A stretch of DNA of 64,000 bases from CATOSD01 sp965203135. Its GTDB lineage: Bacteria > Chloroflexota > Dehalococcoidia > Lucifugimonadales > CATOSD01. The stretch's first letter is position 1; each line of letters opens with the position of its first letter. The stretch lies in the NCBI GenBank assembly GCA_965203135.1, contig CBDBBO010000002.1, forward strand, positions 372,001 through 436,000, given 5' to 3'. This document shows, in pieces, positions 1-8,472 of the stretch. The notes beneath the pieces are model-generated. The model was not told where the DNA came from. It saw only the letters and a list, made by a program, of their open reading frames with translations, and did not search any database. Position numbers and translations under genes: made by a program.

Positions 1-198
1 TTCGGCAACAGAGGTTACAGGGCGGCGCAGCTCGACGCCAGTATCACTGCGGGCCGCGTGTACCTGGCGGCCTATGCGCTGGGATTCGGCGCGACGGGGC
101 TGACGTTCTACGACGATGAGGTGACCGACTTCTTCTCGCCGCACGCACGAGGCAAGAGCGTTATGTTCATGGTTGCTCTGGGCAGGCGCGCCCGGTAG
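1..198 (+). CDS. Nitroreductase-like protein, C-terminal 65 residues (5' end outside window)
   Basis: The frame is open from the first base to a TAG at 196-198, so only the C-terminus is present. The residues (AQLDASITAGRVYLAAYALG, then GATGLTFYDDEV and FFSPHARGKS) resemble the end of nitroreductase/SagB-type flavoenzymes, where this segment packs against FMN and contributes to the dimer. Substrate cannot be read from the fragment. It converges on thiI, with 26 bp between the two stops. Confidence 0.6.
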   Translation, partial: FGNRGYRAAQLDASITAGRVYLAAYALGFGATGLTFYDDEVTDFFSPHARGKSVMFMVALGRRAR

Positions 199-224
199 CC
201 GAGAATTCGAACGGGACGCCTCGG

Positions 225-1397
225 TCAGGCGGGTTGCGGGAACGAGAATTGGCGAACCTTGACCTGCTCCACCGCCGAGTTGACCAGATCCCGGACGGGC
301 AGTTCGGCCTCCAGCCTATGCACGACCTTAATGTCGCTGCGGATCACGGGGTGAGCCGGGACGAAGAGAGTGCAACAGTCCTGATCCGGCAAGATCGAAA
401 CCTCAAACGTGCCGATGTCCCTGGCAATGTCGACGATTTCGTTCTTATTGAAGCCTATCAACGGGCGAAGTATGGGCATCTGCCCGGCCTCGTCGATCGT
501 GGCAATGTTCTCCATGGTCTGAGAGCTTACCTGGGCGAGACTCTCGCCGGTGACAAGAGCGATGGCTCCGTGCCGCCTTGCGAGCTCCTCGGCGATGCGA
601 ACCATAAACCGGCGATACAGCACGACGCGGTACGACTTCGGCGTCGATACGATTATGCGCTTTTGCACCTCGGCGAACGGGGCGAGGATGAGTGTGGAGT
701 CGTACTGGTAGCGTGAGAGATGCATCGCCAACTCCTCCGCCTTTTCGATGGAAGACGAGTCGACCAGCGGGTAACTGTGAAAATGGACCAGATGGGTTGG
801 GCTGCCCCGCTTCATCATGTGCCAGGCGGCCACGGGCGAGTCGATGCCGCCGGATAGCAGCGTCATGGTCTGGCCGCTAACGCCAAGCGGCAGGCCGCCG
901 TAGGCCTTCATCTCGTTGAAGTAGACCAGAATCGACTTGCCGATCACGTCCACGAAAATCTCCAGGTCGGGGTTCGACAGGTCAACTCTCGCGCCGGACA
1001 GATCCTCGACGTAGGCGCCCAGCTCGATGTTGATGTCCAAAGAAGTCTTGGGGAAACGCTTGTCGGCTCGGTTGGCGGTTATGCGGAAAGTGCCGAACGT
1101 GAGGTGGTCCAGTTCGCGAGAGAGCAGGGACTTGACGTTGGCGAGGTCGGGCGGCACCTGCCAGGCGCGGTAGTACTTGGCGACACCGAAACAGTTCGAC
1201 ACGCGCTCGCGCACGAGTGGCCAGTCCACACCCTCGGGCAGACGCAACGCGACGAAAAGATGGCCCATCCAGACACGAGTGACGCCGGTGCCCTTGGTGG
1301 CGCGCCGGAGATTTTGGGCGAGCTGCCGGATGAACATGGGCCGGTTCTTGCCCTTGAGCGCGGCCTCGTGGAACCTTACGATGACGTGGGTATCCAT
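225..1397 (-). CDS. thiI: tRNA 4-thiouridine synthase ThiI (tRNA sulfurtransferase), no rhodanese domain
   Basis: Transfers sulfur to U8 of tRNA and can supply sulfur for thiamine thiazole synthesis. The protein (about 390 aa) has an N-terminal ferredoxin-like/THUMP region (VIVRFHEAALKGKNRPMF, later FRITANRADKRFPKTS) followed by a PP-loop ATPase core with SGGIDSPVAAWHMMKRG. It ends shortly after a CC pair (DQDCCTLFVP) and lacks the C-terminal rhodanese domain of the E. coli enzyme, as in short-form ThiI. The start at 1397 matches the family N-terminus (MDTHVIVRFHEAALKG); an ATG at 1457 would add 20 residues and has a better SD-like AAGG, so the start is not settled. It is divergent from metH. 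Confidence 0.9.
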   Translation of the reverse strand: MDTHVIVRFHEAALKGKNRPMFIRQLAQNLRRATKGTGVTRVWMGHLFVALRLPEGVDWPLVRERVSNCFGVAKYYRAWQVPPDLANVKSLLSRELDHLTFGTFRITANRADKRFPKTSLDINIELGAYVEDLSGARVDLSNPDLEIFVDVIGKSILVYFNEMKAYGGLPLGVSGQTMTLLSGGIDSPVAAWHMMKRGSPTHLVHFHSYPLVDSSSIEKAEELAMHLSRYQYDSTLILAPFAEVQKRIIVSTPKSYRVVLYRRFMVRIAEELARRHGAIALVTGESLAQVSSQTMENIATIDEAGQMPILRPLIGFNKNEIVDIARDIGTFEVSILPDQDCCTLFVPAHPVIRSDIKVVHRLEAELPVRDLVNSAVEQVKVRQFSFPQPA

Positions 1398-1470
1398 GCC
1401 CGATATTGTAACCGAATTACCGCGCCGTTTTCGCACCCGGCCGGGTTGCGGTGTCATTCACCTTAAGTTC

Positions 1471-1601
1471 CTGTAGAATGTGAGCGGCTCACTTATCGCC
1501 TCAAAGAGCCCCCGCGCACCAACGGCTGCCGATTAGGGGGCGTCCCTTGGTTCCTTCGTTCACCTAGAGCAAGCAAGGGAAAACCACGTAAGGAAAATTG
1601 C
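1471..1601 (+). promoter_or_regulatory. metH leader with mutually exclusive stems (candidate riboswitch or attenuator)
   Basis: About 115 nt of leader between a weak -10-like TAGAAT (1474-1479) and metH can form competing helices. GGCTC (1486-1490) pairs with GAGCC (1506-1510). GCCCCC (1508-1513) pairs with GGGGGC (1536-1541). ACCAA (1518-1522) pairs with TTGGT (1547-1551). CCCTTG (1544-1549) pairs with CAAGGG (1574-1579). Each helix shares bases with another or is nested with it, as in a switching leader. No classic SAM-I core or cobalamin B12 box was recognised. The SD is AAGGA at about 1590-1594. Confidence 0.4.
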
Positions 1602-4600
1602 ATGACTACTGCTACAGACGACCGTCCATACCACATTTCTGACGCCACGGCCGAGCTTGAGGCGATACTGGCTGAGCGCGTCATGGTCATGGACGGTGCC
1701 TGGGGCACAATGCTGCAAGACCGCGGCCTGGAGGAGGACGACTTTCGCGGCGACCGATTCCGCAACCATTCCCAAGACCTTCGGGGCAACATGGACGTGC
1801 TGTCGCTGACACGGCCGGATGTGGTGCGGGACGTACAGCGGCAGTACCTCGAGGCCGGCGCTGACCTGTTGACGACGAACACCTTCACGGCCACGGCCAT
1901 ATCCCAGGCGGACTACGGGCTGGAAGAGCACGTCTACGAGATGAACCGAGAGTCCGCCCGGCTGGCCCGAGTTGCCGCGGACGAGTTTACCGCCCGGAAT
2001 CCGGACAAGCCACGGTTTGTGGTCGGGACGCTGGGGCCGACGAACAGGACAGCGTCCATATCCCCGGACGTGAACGACCCGGGATTTCGGAACGTGACCT
2101 TCGACGAGCTCGCGCACGCATACGGCGAGGCGGCTCGGGGCCTGATGGAAGGCGGCGCTCACGTATTGATGGTCGAAACGGTATTCGACACGCTTAACGC
2201 CAAGGCCGCGCTGTTCGCCATCCAGGGCCTCTTCGACGAGCTCGGCGTGCGCGTACCTGTGATGGTGTCGGGAACCATCGTGGACGCGAGTGGAAGGACG
2301 CTCAGCGGCCAGACCCCGGAGGCGTTCTACGCTTCGGTGTTCTCGCAGATGCCCCTGCTGAGCGTGGGGATCAACTGCGCGCTTGGTAGCAAAGAGATGG
2401 CGCAATACTTGGCGGCCCTTAGCGGAATCTGCGAGCAGTACGTGAGCTGCCATCCAAACGCGGGGCTCCCGAACGAGTTGGGCGAGTACGAGGAGACGCC
2501 GGAGTTCATGGCATCGGAGGCGGCTGCGCGGGTGCTCAGCGGCCACTCGAACATCGTCGGCTCATGCTGCGGTTCTAAGCCAGAGCACACGCGCGCCATT
2601 GTCGCCGCAGTAGAAGGGATGGCGCCACGAAAGCGGCGGGAGCCGTTAGGCCGCACTTACCTTAGCGGAATGGAGCTGCTGGAGATTCGTTCCGACTCCA
2701 ACTTCATCAACGTGGGAGAGAGGACGAATGTGACCGGTTCCGCCCGGTTCCGGCGGCTGATTCGGCGGGGCAGGTACGAGGAGGCGGTTTCCGTGGCGCG
2801 ACAGCAGGTGGAGGACGGCGCACAGATCATCGATGTGAACATGGACGAGGGCCTACTCGACTCAGAGGCGGCTATGCGGCGGTTCCTCAGCCTGCTGGTC
2901 GCGGAGCCGGATATCAGCCGTGTGCCCATCATGATCGACAGTTCCCGCTTCAGCGTCATCGAAGAGGGACTGAAGATGGTGCAGGGCAAGTGCGTGGTCA
3001 ACTCCATATCTCTCAAGGAGGGTGAAGAGGATTTCCGGGCACAGGCGCGGAGCGTGAGACAGCACGGAGCCGCGGTGATAGTGATGGCTTTCGACGAGGA
3101 AGGCCAGGCCGACACGGTGGATCGCAAAGTGGCGATCTGCGAGCGTTCGTATCGCATCCTGGTCGACGAGCTTGGATTCAGGCCTGAAGACATCATATTC
3201 GACCCCAACATCTTCGCCGTCGGTACGGGTATAGAGGAGCATGACCTTTACGGCGTCAACTTCATCGAGGCGGCACGGCAGCTCAGGACTAAGTTCCCTC
3301 TTTCGCACGTCAGCGGCGGTGTCAGCAACATCTCCTTTTCCTTCCGGGGCAATGACGCCGTGAGGGAGGCCATCCACTCGGTTTTCCTGTACCACGCCAC
3401 ACGCGCCGGCATGGACATGGGCATCGTCAACGCGGGCCAGCTCGCGGTGTACGCCAACATCCCGGGCGAGCTACGGGAGGCTGCGGAGGACGTGGTGCTG
3501 GCTCGGCATCCCGACGCAACCGAGCGGCTGATTAAGCTGGCCGAGACGGTGCAGGGTGAGAGGAGGGATAGACAGGTGAACGACGCCTGGCGCGAAGGCA
3601 CGGTCGGGGAGCGGCTCACCTACGCCTTGGTCAAAGGTATCGACGACCATATCGTCGACGACGTGGAGGAGGCGCGCCTGGGCGCAGAGCGCCCCATCGA
3701 GGTTATCGAGGGACCGCTTATGGACGGGATGAACACGGTGGGCGACCTATTCGGGTCCGGGCAGATGTTCCTGCCGCAGGTGGTGAAGAGCGCGCGTGTG
3801 ATGAAGAAGGCGGTGGCCCACCTGGTGCCCTTCATAGAGCTAGAGAAGGCCGAGTCGGGTGCGATGGGGCCCAAGGGCAAGATTGTGATGGCGACTGTCA
3901 AAGGGGATGTGCACGACATAGGCAAGAACATCGTCGGCGTCGTGCTCGGCTGCAACAATTACGAGGTGATTGACCTCGGCGTCATGGTGCCGTTCCAGGA
4001 GATCCTAGATACCGCGGCCGAAGAGGGGGCGGACATAATCGGGCTGAGCGGGCTGATCACGCCCTCGCTGGACGAGATGGTTACAGTGGCCAAGGAGATG
4101 TCGCGTCAGGAGTTCAGCGTCCCGCTGCTCATAGGCGGGGCAACTACCTCCAGTGCCCACACGGCGTTGCGCATCGACCCGGAGTATCCGCATCCCGTGG
4201 TGCACGTGAAGGACGCCTCGCGCTCCGTGGGCGTGATGGGCCGGCTGATGAGCGAGGAGGCGCGAGAGGACTTCACCTTGGAGGTGAAGCGCGACTACGA
4301 GCGAATCAGGGTCGAGAGGGCCGCCCGAGGCCAGCGGACGCGGCTGCTGACGCTGCGCGAGGCACGACAGCGACGTCCGGAGCTCGACTGGTCGGCCGCC
4401 GCGCCGTCGCCGTCCTTCCTTGGTGTGAAGGCGTTCCCGGAGTACCCGTTGGACAAACTGGTCGACCGCATCGATTGGACGCCGTTCTTCACAACTTGGG
4501 AGATGAGAGGGCGCTATCCCGACATTCTAAGCAGTCCCGTCTACGGGAAGGAGGCCCGCTCGCTGCTAAACGATGCGGAGGCGATGCTGGGACGCATGGC

Positions 4601-5336
4601 GGACGAGCGCATACTCATCGCCAACGCCGTGGTGGGGTTCTGGCCCGCGGCGTCGAACGGCGACGACGTGGTGCTGTACGAGGACGAGGAGCGCAGCCGC
4701 CGGCTGGCCGAGTTCCACTTTCTGCGGCAGCAGACGGACAGGTCGCGTTCGAGAGTGACTTCCAGCCGAGCAAATCTGTGCCTGGCGGACTTTGTGGCTC
4801 CCGTGGACAGCGGCGTGCCCGACCACGTGGGGTTATTTGTCGTGACGGCTGGAATCGGTCTACAGGAATTCACGGAGGCACTGGAGCGCGAGCACGATGA
4901 CTACGGCAGCATCATGGCTAAGGCGCTGGCAGACCGGCTCGCGGAGGCGCTGGCAGAGCGTATGCACGAGCGGGTACGTCGGGAGCTTTGGGGATATGCC
5001 AGTGACGAGCGGCTGACAAATGAGGAGCTGATCAGGGAGAAGTACCAGGGAATACGCCCAGCGCCGGGATACCCGGCGTGCCCAGACCATACCGAAAAGC
5101 GCCTGCTGTTCGACCTGCTGGATGCCGAACGTGCTGCGGGCGTGGAGCTTACCGAGAACTTCGCGATGTGGCCGGCGGCGTCGGTGAGCGGATTCTACTT
5201 CGCGCACCCAGACTCGCGGTACTTCGGCGTTGGGAGAATCGGACGCGACGGGGTGGAGGATTACGCGCGGCGCAAAGGTATGGAGGTGGGGGAAGTGGAG
5301 CGCTGGCTGCGGCCCAGCCTCGCCTACGACGCTTAG
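1602..5336 (+). CDS. metH: Cobalamin-dependent methionine synthase MetH
   Basis: Transfers a methyl group from methyltetrahydrofolate to homocysteine through methylcobalamin. The 1244-aa length is that of a full four-module enzyme. In order: homocysteine-binding barrel with zinc ligands including GSCCGSKPEHTRAI near residue 325; pterin-binding barrel (NFINVGERTNVTGS, GAQIIDVNMDEG, then PIMIDSS); B12-binding cap and Rossmann domain with GDVHDIGKNIVGVVLG, whose His is the lower cobalt ligand; and a C-terminal AdoMet reactivation domain ending MWPAASVSGFYFAHP and YFGVGRIGRDGVEDYA. The reactivation domain suggests aerobic or microaerobic life with reductive rescue of cob(II)alamin. AAGGA lies 7 nt before the ATG. 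The stop is 4 bp from the IS at 5341. Confidence 0.97.
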   Translation: MTTATDDRPYHISDATAELEAILAERVMVMDGAWGTMLQDRGLEEDDFRGDRFRNHSQDLRGNMDVLSLTRPDVVRDVQRQYLEAGADLLTTNTFTATAISQADYGLEEHVYEMNRESARLARVAADEFTARNPDKPRFVVGTLGPTNRTASISPDVNDPGFRNVTFDELAHAYGEAARGLMEGGAHVLMVETVFDTLNAKAALFAIQGLFDELGVRVPVMVSGTIVDASGRTLSGQTPEAFYASVFSQMPLLSVGINCALGSKEMAQYLAALSGICEQYVSCHPNAGLPNELGEYEETPEFMASEAAARVLSGHSNIVGSCCGSKPEHTRAIVAAVEGMAPRKRREPLGRTYLSGMELLEIRSDSNFINVGERTNVTGSARFRRLIRRGRYEEAVSVARQQVEDGAQIIDVNMDEGLLDSEAAMRRFLSLLVAEPDISRVPIMIDSSRFSVIEEGLKMVQGKCVVNSISLKEGEEDFRAQARSVRQHGAAVIVMAFDEEGQADTVDRKVAICERSYRILVDELGFRPEDIIFDPNIFAVGTGIEEHDLYGVNFIEAARQLRTKFPLSHVSGGVSNISFSFRGNDAVREAIHSVFLYHATRAGMDMGIVNAGQLAVYANIPGELREAAEDVVLARHPDATERLIKLAETVQGERRDRQVNDAWREGTVGERLTYALVKGIDDHIVDDVEEARLGAERPIEVIEGPLMDGMNTVGDLFGSGQMFLPQVVKSARVMKKAVAHLVPFIELEKAESGAMGPKGKIVMATVKGDVHDIGKNIVGVVLGCNNYEVIDLGVMVPFQEILDTAAEEGADIIGLSGLITPSLDEMVTVAKEMSRQEFSVPLLIGGATTSSAHTALRIDPEYPHPVVHVKDASRSVGVMGRLMSEEAREDFTLEVKRDYERIRVERAARGQRTRLLTLREARQRRPELDWSAAAPSPSFLGVKAFPEYPLDKLVDRIDWTPFFTTWEMRGRYPDILSSPVYGKEARSLLNDAEAMLGRMADERILIANAVVGFWPAASNGDDVVLYEDEERSRRLAEFHFLRQQTDRSRSRVTSSRANLCLADFVAPVDSGVPDHVGLFVVTAGIGLQEFTEALEREHDDYGSIMAKALADRLAEALAERMHERVRRELWGYASDERLTNEELIREKYQGIRPAPGYPACPDHTEKRLLFDLLDAERAAGVELTENFAMWPAASVSGFYFAHPDSRYFGVGRIGRDGVEDYARRKGMEVGEVERWLRPSLAYDA

Positions 5337-5344
5337 CTTAGAAA

Positions 5345-5829
5345 CTATCTCAAAACGGACAGGCGCCACTGTCGCCGGAACCACAATAGCGCACATGCGA
5401 GTTGCACCAGTCCGAGGTAGTTGGCCGCCTTTTTGTCGTAGCGAATCAAGACCGCACGGCACTTCGACAACCACGCCAGCGTCCGTTCTACAACCCAGCG
5501 GCGAGCCGGATACCGCTTGACCCCCGAGACGTCCAGCTTCTCCTCGCCGATGCGTCGGATGTGCTCCCTATAGCCGTGTCTGGCGGCAGCCTCACGGCCT
5601 GAAGGATTGTCATACCCTTTGTCCAGACACAAGTGTTGGGGTTCCTCCTCAGTGGGCTGTGGTCGTTCGACCACAATCGCGTCCAGGGTCGCCTCCAACA
5701 GCTTTGCATCGTGTACGTTCGCTCCAGCAACCACAATGCTCAATGGGCCGCCCTCTGCGTCCACAAGCAGACTCCGCTTGGAGCCAGCCTTGCCACGGTC
5801 CGTCGGGTTGGGTCCAATCAAGTCCCCCC
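5345..5829 (-). CDS. IS427-like transposase OrfB (copy 1), read after -1 frameshift
   Basis: C-terminal DDE domain: GPNPTDRGKAGSKRSLLVD, the second Asp in a GANVHDAKLLEATL block, DKGYDNPSGREAA, and the RRWVVERTLAWLSKCR block carrying the catalytic Glu. It has no convincing start or SD of its own. The frame is -1 relative to OrfA, so expression by slippage on the G6 run at 5824-5829 is inferred. The stop lies inside the terminal inverted repeat. Confidence 0.8.
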
Positions 5830-6180
5830 AAAACGAGCTTTGCCCATGGCGCCGTCTGCTGCCTGCCATTCCCAGTCTACACCGACCAACTCTTCGCACC
5901 CTTCCACCAGGGCTCCCCATATCCGCCGCAAGACACCCGTCTCCACCCACCGCTGAAAGGTGCGATGGATGGTGCTGTCGTCTCCGAGTTCCTTTGGCAT
6001 TCGGTTCCATTGACACCCGCTGCGCAAGCGGAAGATGATGCCGTTGAGCATCTGCCGAGGGTCTGCGCGCTTGCGGCCCCTGGCCTTGGGCGGGTCTACC
6101 TCCAGGATGATGGGTTCAACGAGCTCCCACAGTTCGTCCGGCACTTCCCAGATGGTTCCTAACGTCTCCTGCTTCGACAT
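5818..6180 (-). CDS. IS427-like transposase OrfA (copy 1)
   Basis: N-terminal DUF4096-type domain of an IS5-family transposase (VPDELWELVEPIIL, GRKRADPRQMLNGIIFRLRSGCQWNRMPKE). It contains the first catalytic Asp (DGAMGKARFGG) and stops at TGA 5818-5820. The ATG at 6180 has AGGAG upstream; an upstream start at 6213 lies outside the expected element frame. A G6 run (C5824-5829 on the plus strand) just before the stop is the place where a -1 slip joins OrfA to OrfB, giving a fused DDE transposase of about 278 aa. Confidence 0.85.
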   Translation of the reverse strand: MSKQETLGTIWEVPDELWELVEPIILEVDPPKARGRKRADPRQMLNGIIFRLRSGCQWNRMPKELGDDSTIHRTFQRWVETGVLRRIWGALVEGCEELVGVDWEWQAADGAMGKARFGGT

Positions 6181-6271
6181 TAAGGTCTCTCCTGATCGTT
6201 TTGGAGAAACCATACGATTCGTCCCTCAAATCCCTCAATGCACTTGTGGGTCAGCATTTTGAGATAGTTTC

Positions 6272-6590
6272 TAAGCACAAGCGACACCCCTGCGTTCACG
6301 AACTCGGTGGCATTCACTAGGTTTAGGCCAGCGGCAAGCACCGCAAACGCCGTCATCAACTTCAACCCGGCCCCCACCCATTTCCCTATTACACCAGCCA
6401 CCCCCGCCTTTGAGGCGGGTATGACGTTTACGAGCGCGCCCGCCGCAGCCACCAACCCAAACGCTGCTGTAAGCTCCTCGTGGGTGGCTTCCTTCAATAA
6501 CCCGAAGAGCGACACCCCTGCGAAAAGAAGCCCTAACACTACCGCCAGGAAGAGCTTGACGTAAACCATGCTGGTCGCCAACTTAGCCAT
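6272..6590 (-). pseudogene. Small membrane protein gene truncated by IS copy 1
   Basis: The frame begins at ATG 6590 (MAKLATSMVYVKLFLAVVLG) and encodes three hydrophobic segments (about residues 8-31, 40-60 and 75-92) with no family I recognise. The native frame runs into the IS end at 6271 and continues through IS sequence to a stop at 6180, so the real C-terminus is lost. The expected continuation is not on the far side of the IS, where metH ends at 5336, so a deletion accompanied or followed the insertion. IS copy 2 begins 26 bp upstream of its start, which probably separates it from its promoter. Confidence 0.6.
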
Positions 6591-6656
6591 GATAACCTCG
6601 CCTTTACTGACCCTTAGAAACTATCCTAAAAACAAGATTCAGGCTATACTGGTTTA

Positions 6657-7109
6657 ATGACGAAAGCAAAAGCTGCCAACCCGCCACGCCCCGAACGCGC
6701 CAGCCCGGCCACCAAGACCAATCCCACCACCGGCGGATTCCAGGTTTCCGACGAGTTGTGGGAAGTGCTGGAACCCCTGATTCCACAACGGGTGAACACC
6801 CATCCCCGGGGCGGCGGCCGGCCCCGGGTTCCGGACCGCACCTGCGCCAACGGCATCTTCTACGTGCTGCGCACCGGCTGCCAGTGGAAAGCCCTGGACT
6901 CCACCGGCATCTGCTCGGGGTCTACGGCCCATCTGCGCTTTCAGGAATGGGTTGCCGCCGGGGTGTTCCTCGAGCTGTGGCGAGAGGGGCTGGAACGCTA
7001 TGACGAACTGAAGGGATTGGACTGGAGTTGGCTGAGTATGGACGGCGCGATGACCAAATCGCCCCTGGGTGGGGAAAAAAACCGGCGCCAACCCCACCGA
7101 CCGAGGTAA
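6657..7109 (+). CDS. IS427-like transposase OrfA (copy 2)
   Basis: DUF4096-type N-terminal half (FQVSDELWEVLEPLIPQ, IFYVLRTGCQWKAL, FQEWVAAGVFLELW) with the first catalytic Asp in SMDGAMTKSPLGG. The SD is weak. The frame leaves the conserved sequence at an A7 tract (7075-7081). Dropping one A restores GGEKTGANPTDRGK and joins OrfB, so a +1 ribosomal shift or RNA-polymerase slippage would give a transposase of about 295 aa. The residues after the tract (NRRQPHRPR) are an off-frame tail. Confidence 0.85.
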   Translation: MTKAKAANPPRPERASPATKTNPTTGGFQVSDELWEVLEPLIPQRVNTHPRGGGRPRVPDRTCANGIFYVLRTGCQWKALDSTGICSGSTAHLRFQEWVAAGVFLELWREGLERYDELKGLDWSWLSMDGAMTKSPLGGEKNRRQPHRPR

Positions 7110-7545
7110 ACGGGGCGTCAAGCGCAGTCTGTTGACCGAAGCCCGGGGCATCCCGGTGGGGCTGGCAGTGGATGGGGCCAACCGCCACGATATGAAGCTG
7201 GTGCGGGCCACGGTGGAAAGCGTGGCGGCGCCACGACCGACGCCCAGCCCCGATCAACCCCAGGGAATGTGCCTGGACAAAGGTTACGACTTCGACGAGG
7301 TTCGCCGCACGTTGGAAGAGTTCGGCTTCACCGTCCACATCCGCGGTCGTGGAGAGGAGGCGAAGGCCATCGAGCGGGAGGCCGGGTTCAAGGCTCGGCG
7401 CTGGGTGGTGGAACGCACTCACGGTTGGCTGAACCGTTTCCGGCGCATTCTGGTGCGCTGGGACAGGTCTCCACACAACTACATCGCGTTTCTTCATTTC
7501 GCCTGTGCCCTGATTGCTCTCAGAGCCGCCGGATTATTAGGATAG
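7069..7545 (+). CDS. IS427-like transposase OrfB (copy 2)
   Basis: C-terminal DDE half: GANPTDRGKRGVKRSLL, DGANRHDMKLVRAT, CLDKGYDFDEVRR, and ARRWVVERTHGWLNRFRR with the catalytic Glu. A GTG at 7069 opens the frame, but the conserved reading comes from OrfA through the A7 tract at 7075-7081. The stop TAG (7543-7545) lies inside the right inverted repeat. Confidence 0.82.
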   Translation: MGKKTGANPTDRGKRGVKRSLLTEARGIPVGLAVDGANRHDMKLVRATVESVAAPRPTPSPDQPQGMCLDKGYDFDEVRRTLEEFGFTVHIRGRGEEAKAIEREAGFKARRWVVERTHGWLNRFRRILVRWDRSPHNYIAFLHFACALIALRAAGLLG

Positions 7546-7637
7546 GCTCTTAGAGCCTATCCGATAACCCTAAATCGCCTTGAGTCGCCGTATGGTACTT
7601 CATTTACGCTTTCTCCAATTCCGTATGGAGGAAGGAC

Positions 7638-8003
7638 ATGACCAAGAGTGGAAAACGTGTTGCGGGAGACGACATGCGCATGTCCGATGCGCTTTGGGAA
7701 AGAATCGAGCCCTTGCTGCCCCTGGACGAGATGGGTCCGAAGGGCGGAAGGCCCTGGAAGTCCGCCCGCGATTGTATGGACGGGATACTCTACGTGTTGC
7801 GCACCGGCTGCCAGTGGAAGTCCATGCCTCGAACGTATGGAGCCCCGAGCACCGTGCACGACCGCTATCAGCGTTGGGTGAAAGACGGAGTCTTCGAGAG
7901 GCTATGGAAACACGGGTTGGCCGAGTACGACGAGTTACACGGCATACAATGGCAGTGGCAGGCAATGGATGGAGCCATGACGAAGGCTCCGCTCGGGGGG
8001 TGA
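7638..8003 (+). CDS. IS427-like transposase OrfA (copy 3)
   Basis: N-terminal half (MRMSDALWERIEPLLPLDE, ILYVLRTGCQWKSMPRTYG, DGAMTKAPLGG). GGAGGAAGG lies directly upstream of the ATG. It ends at TGA 8001-8003, immediately after a G6 run (7995-8000). Losing one G, or a +1 shift there, would continue as GGEGTGPNPTDRGKTG into OrfB for a fused protein of about 277 aa. Confidence 0.85.
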   Translation: MTKSGKRVAGDDMRMSDALWERIEPLLPLDEMGPKGGRPWKSARDCMDGILYVLRTGCQWKSMPRTYGAPSTVHDRYQRWVKDGVFERLWKHGLAEYDELHGIQWQWQAMDGAMTKAPLGG

Positions 8004-8004
8004 G

Positions 8005-8472
8005 GGTACTGGCCCCAACCCTACGGACAGAGGCAAGACGGGTACAAAGCGTAGTCTGCTGACCGATGGTAACGGCATTCCGATAGGAATAAGCGTGGAC
8101 GGCGCCAATCGCCACGATATGAAGCTGGCTGAGCCAACTCTCCAAGCCGTTGTGGGAGACCGTCCGGCGCCCCAACCGCAACGGCCTCAAGGGCTGTGTC
8201 TGGACAAGGGCTATGACTATCCTGAGGTTCAGGAGTTGGTGTCTAGCTACGGATACACAGCGCACATACGAAGTCGAGGCGAGGAACGCAAGGACAAACA
8301 GACCGTTCCCGGATACCGCGCCCGCCGCTGGGTGGTCGAGCGCAGCCACAGTTGGTTGAATCGGTCCAGAAGGCTGCTGGTCCGGTGGGAAAAGCGCTTG
8401 GATAACTACCTGGCTATGCTTCATCTCGCCTGCGCTCAAATAACATATCGTGCAGCCGGAGTTATCGGATAG
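8005..8472 (+). CDS. IS427-like transposase OrfB (copy 3), read after +1 shift
   Basis: C-terminal DDE half: GPNPTDRGKTGTKRSLLTD, DGANRHDMKLAEPT, CLDKGYDYPEVQEL, and ARRWVVERSHSWLNRSRR. Conserved coding begins just downstream of the G6 run at 7995-8000. The first start codon in frame is GTG 8095, well inside the conserved region, so independent initiation would not give a whole domain. Confidence 0.78.
   Translation, partial: GTGPNPTDRGKTGTKRSLLTDGNGIPIGISVDGANRHDMKLAEPTLQAVVGDRPAPQPQRPQGLCLDKGYDYPEVQELVSSYGYTAHIRSRGEERKDKQTVPGYRARRWVVERSHSWLNRSRRLLVRWEKRLDNYLAMLHLACAQITYRAAGVIG

Larger units (their letters stand above)
5341..6271 (-). mobile_element. IS5-superfamily (IS427-like) insertion sequence, copy 1
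   Basis: Ends are perfect inverted repeats: GAAACTATCTCAAAA at 5341-5355 and its complement at 6257-6271. The flanking TTA and TAA also mirror each other. The likely target duplication is TA (5339-5340 and 6272-6273), as in the IS427 group. The length is 931 bp. It encodes a two-frame transposase on the minus strand. It sits 4 bp after the metH stop and truncates the membrane gene on its right. Confidence 0.9.
6617..7549 (+). mobile_element. IS5-superfamily (IS427-like) insertion sequence, copy 2
   Basis: Imperfect terminal inverted repeats: left GAAACTATCCTAAAAAC from 6617, right (complement) GAGCCTATCCTAATAATCC ending at 7549. TTA lies directly outside both ends (6614-6616 and 7550-7552), which fits a TA or TTA duplication. 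The length is 933 bp. The left end resembles IS copy 1 and the right end resembles IS copy 3. The right flanking TTA is shared with copy 3, so the two elements sit head to tail. Confidence 0.85.

Noticed and set aside
1471..1601. Classical SAM-I or cobalamin riboswitch before metH
   Set aside because: CTTATC near 1492 suggested SAM-I, but the conserved core and the closing GATAAG are missing, and no B12 box is visible. It is kept only as an unclassified leader.
5345..6016. Stand-alone 223-codon transposase frame with its own start at 6016
   Set aside because: The first part is an off-frame Arg/Gly-rich stretch opposite to OrfA coding; family-like sequence begins only after the G6 run, so it is treated as OrfB joined by frameshift.
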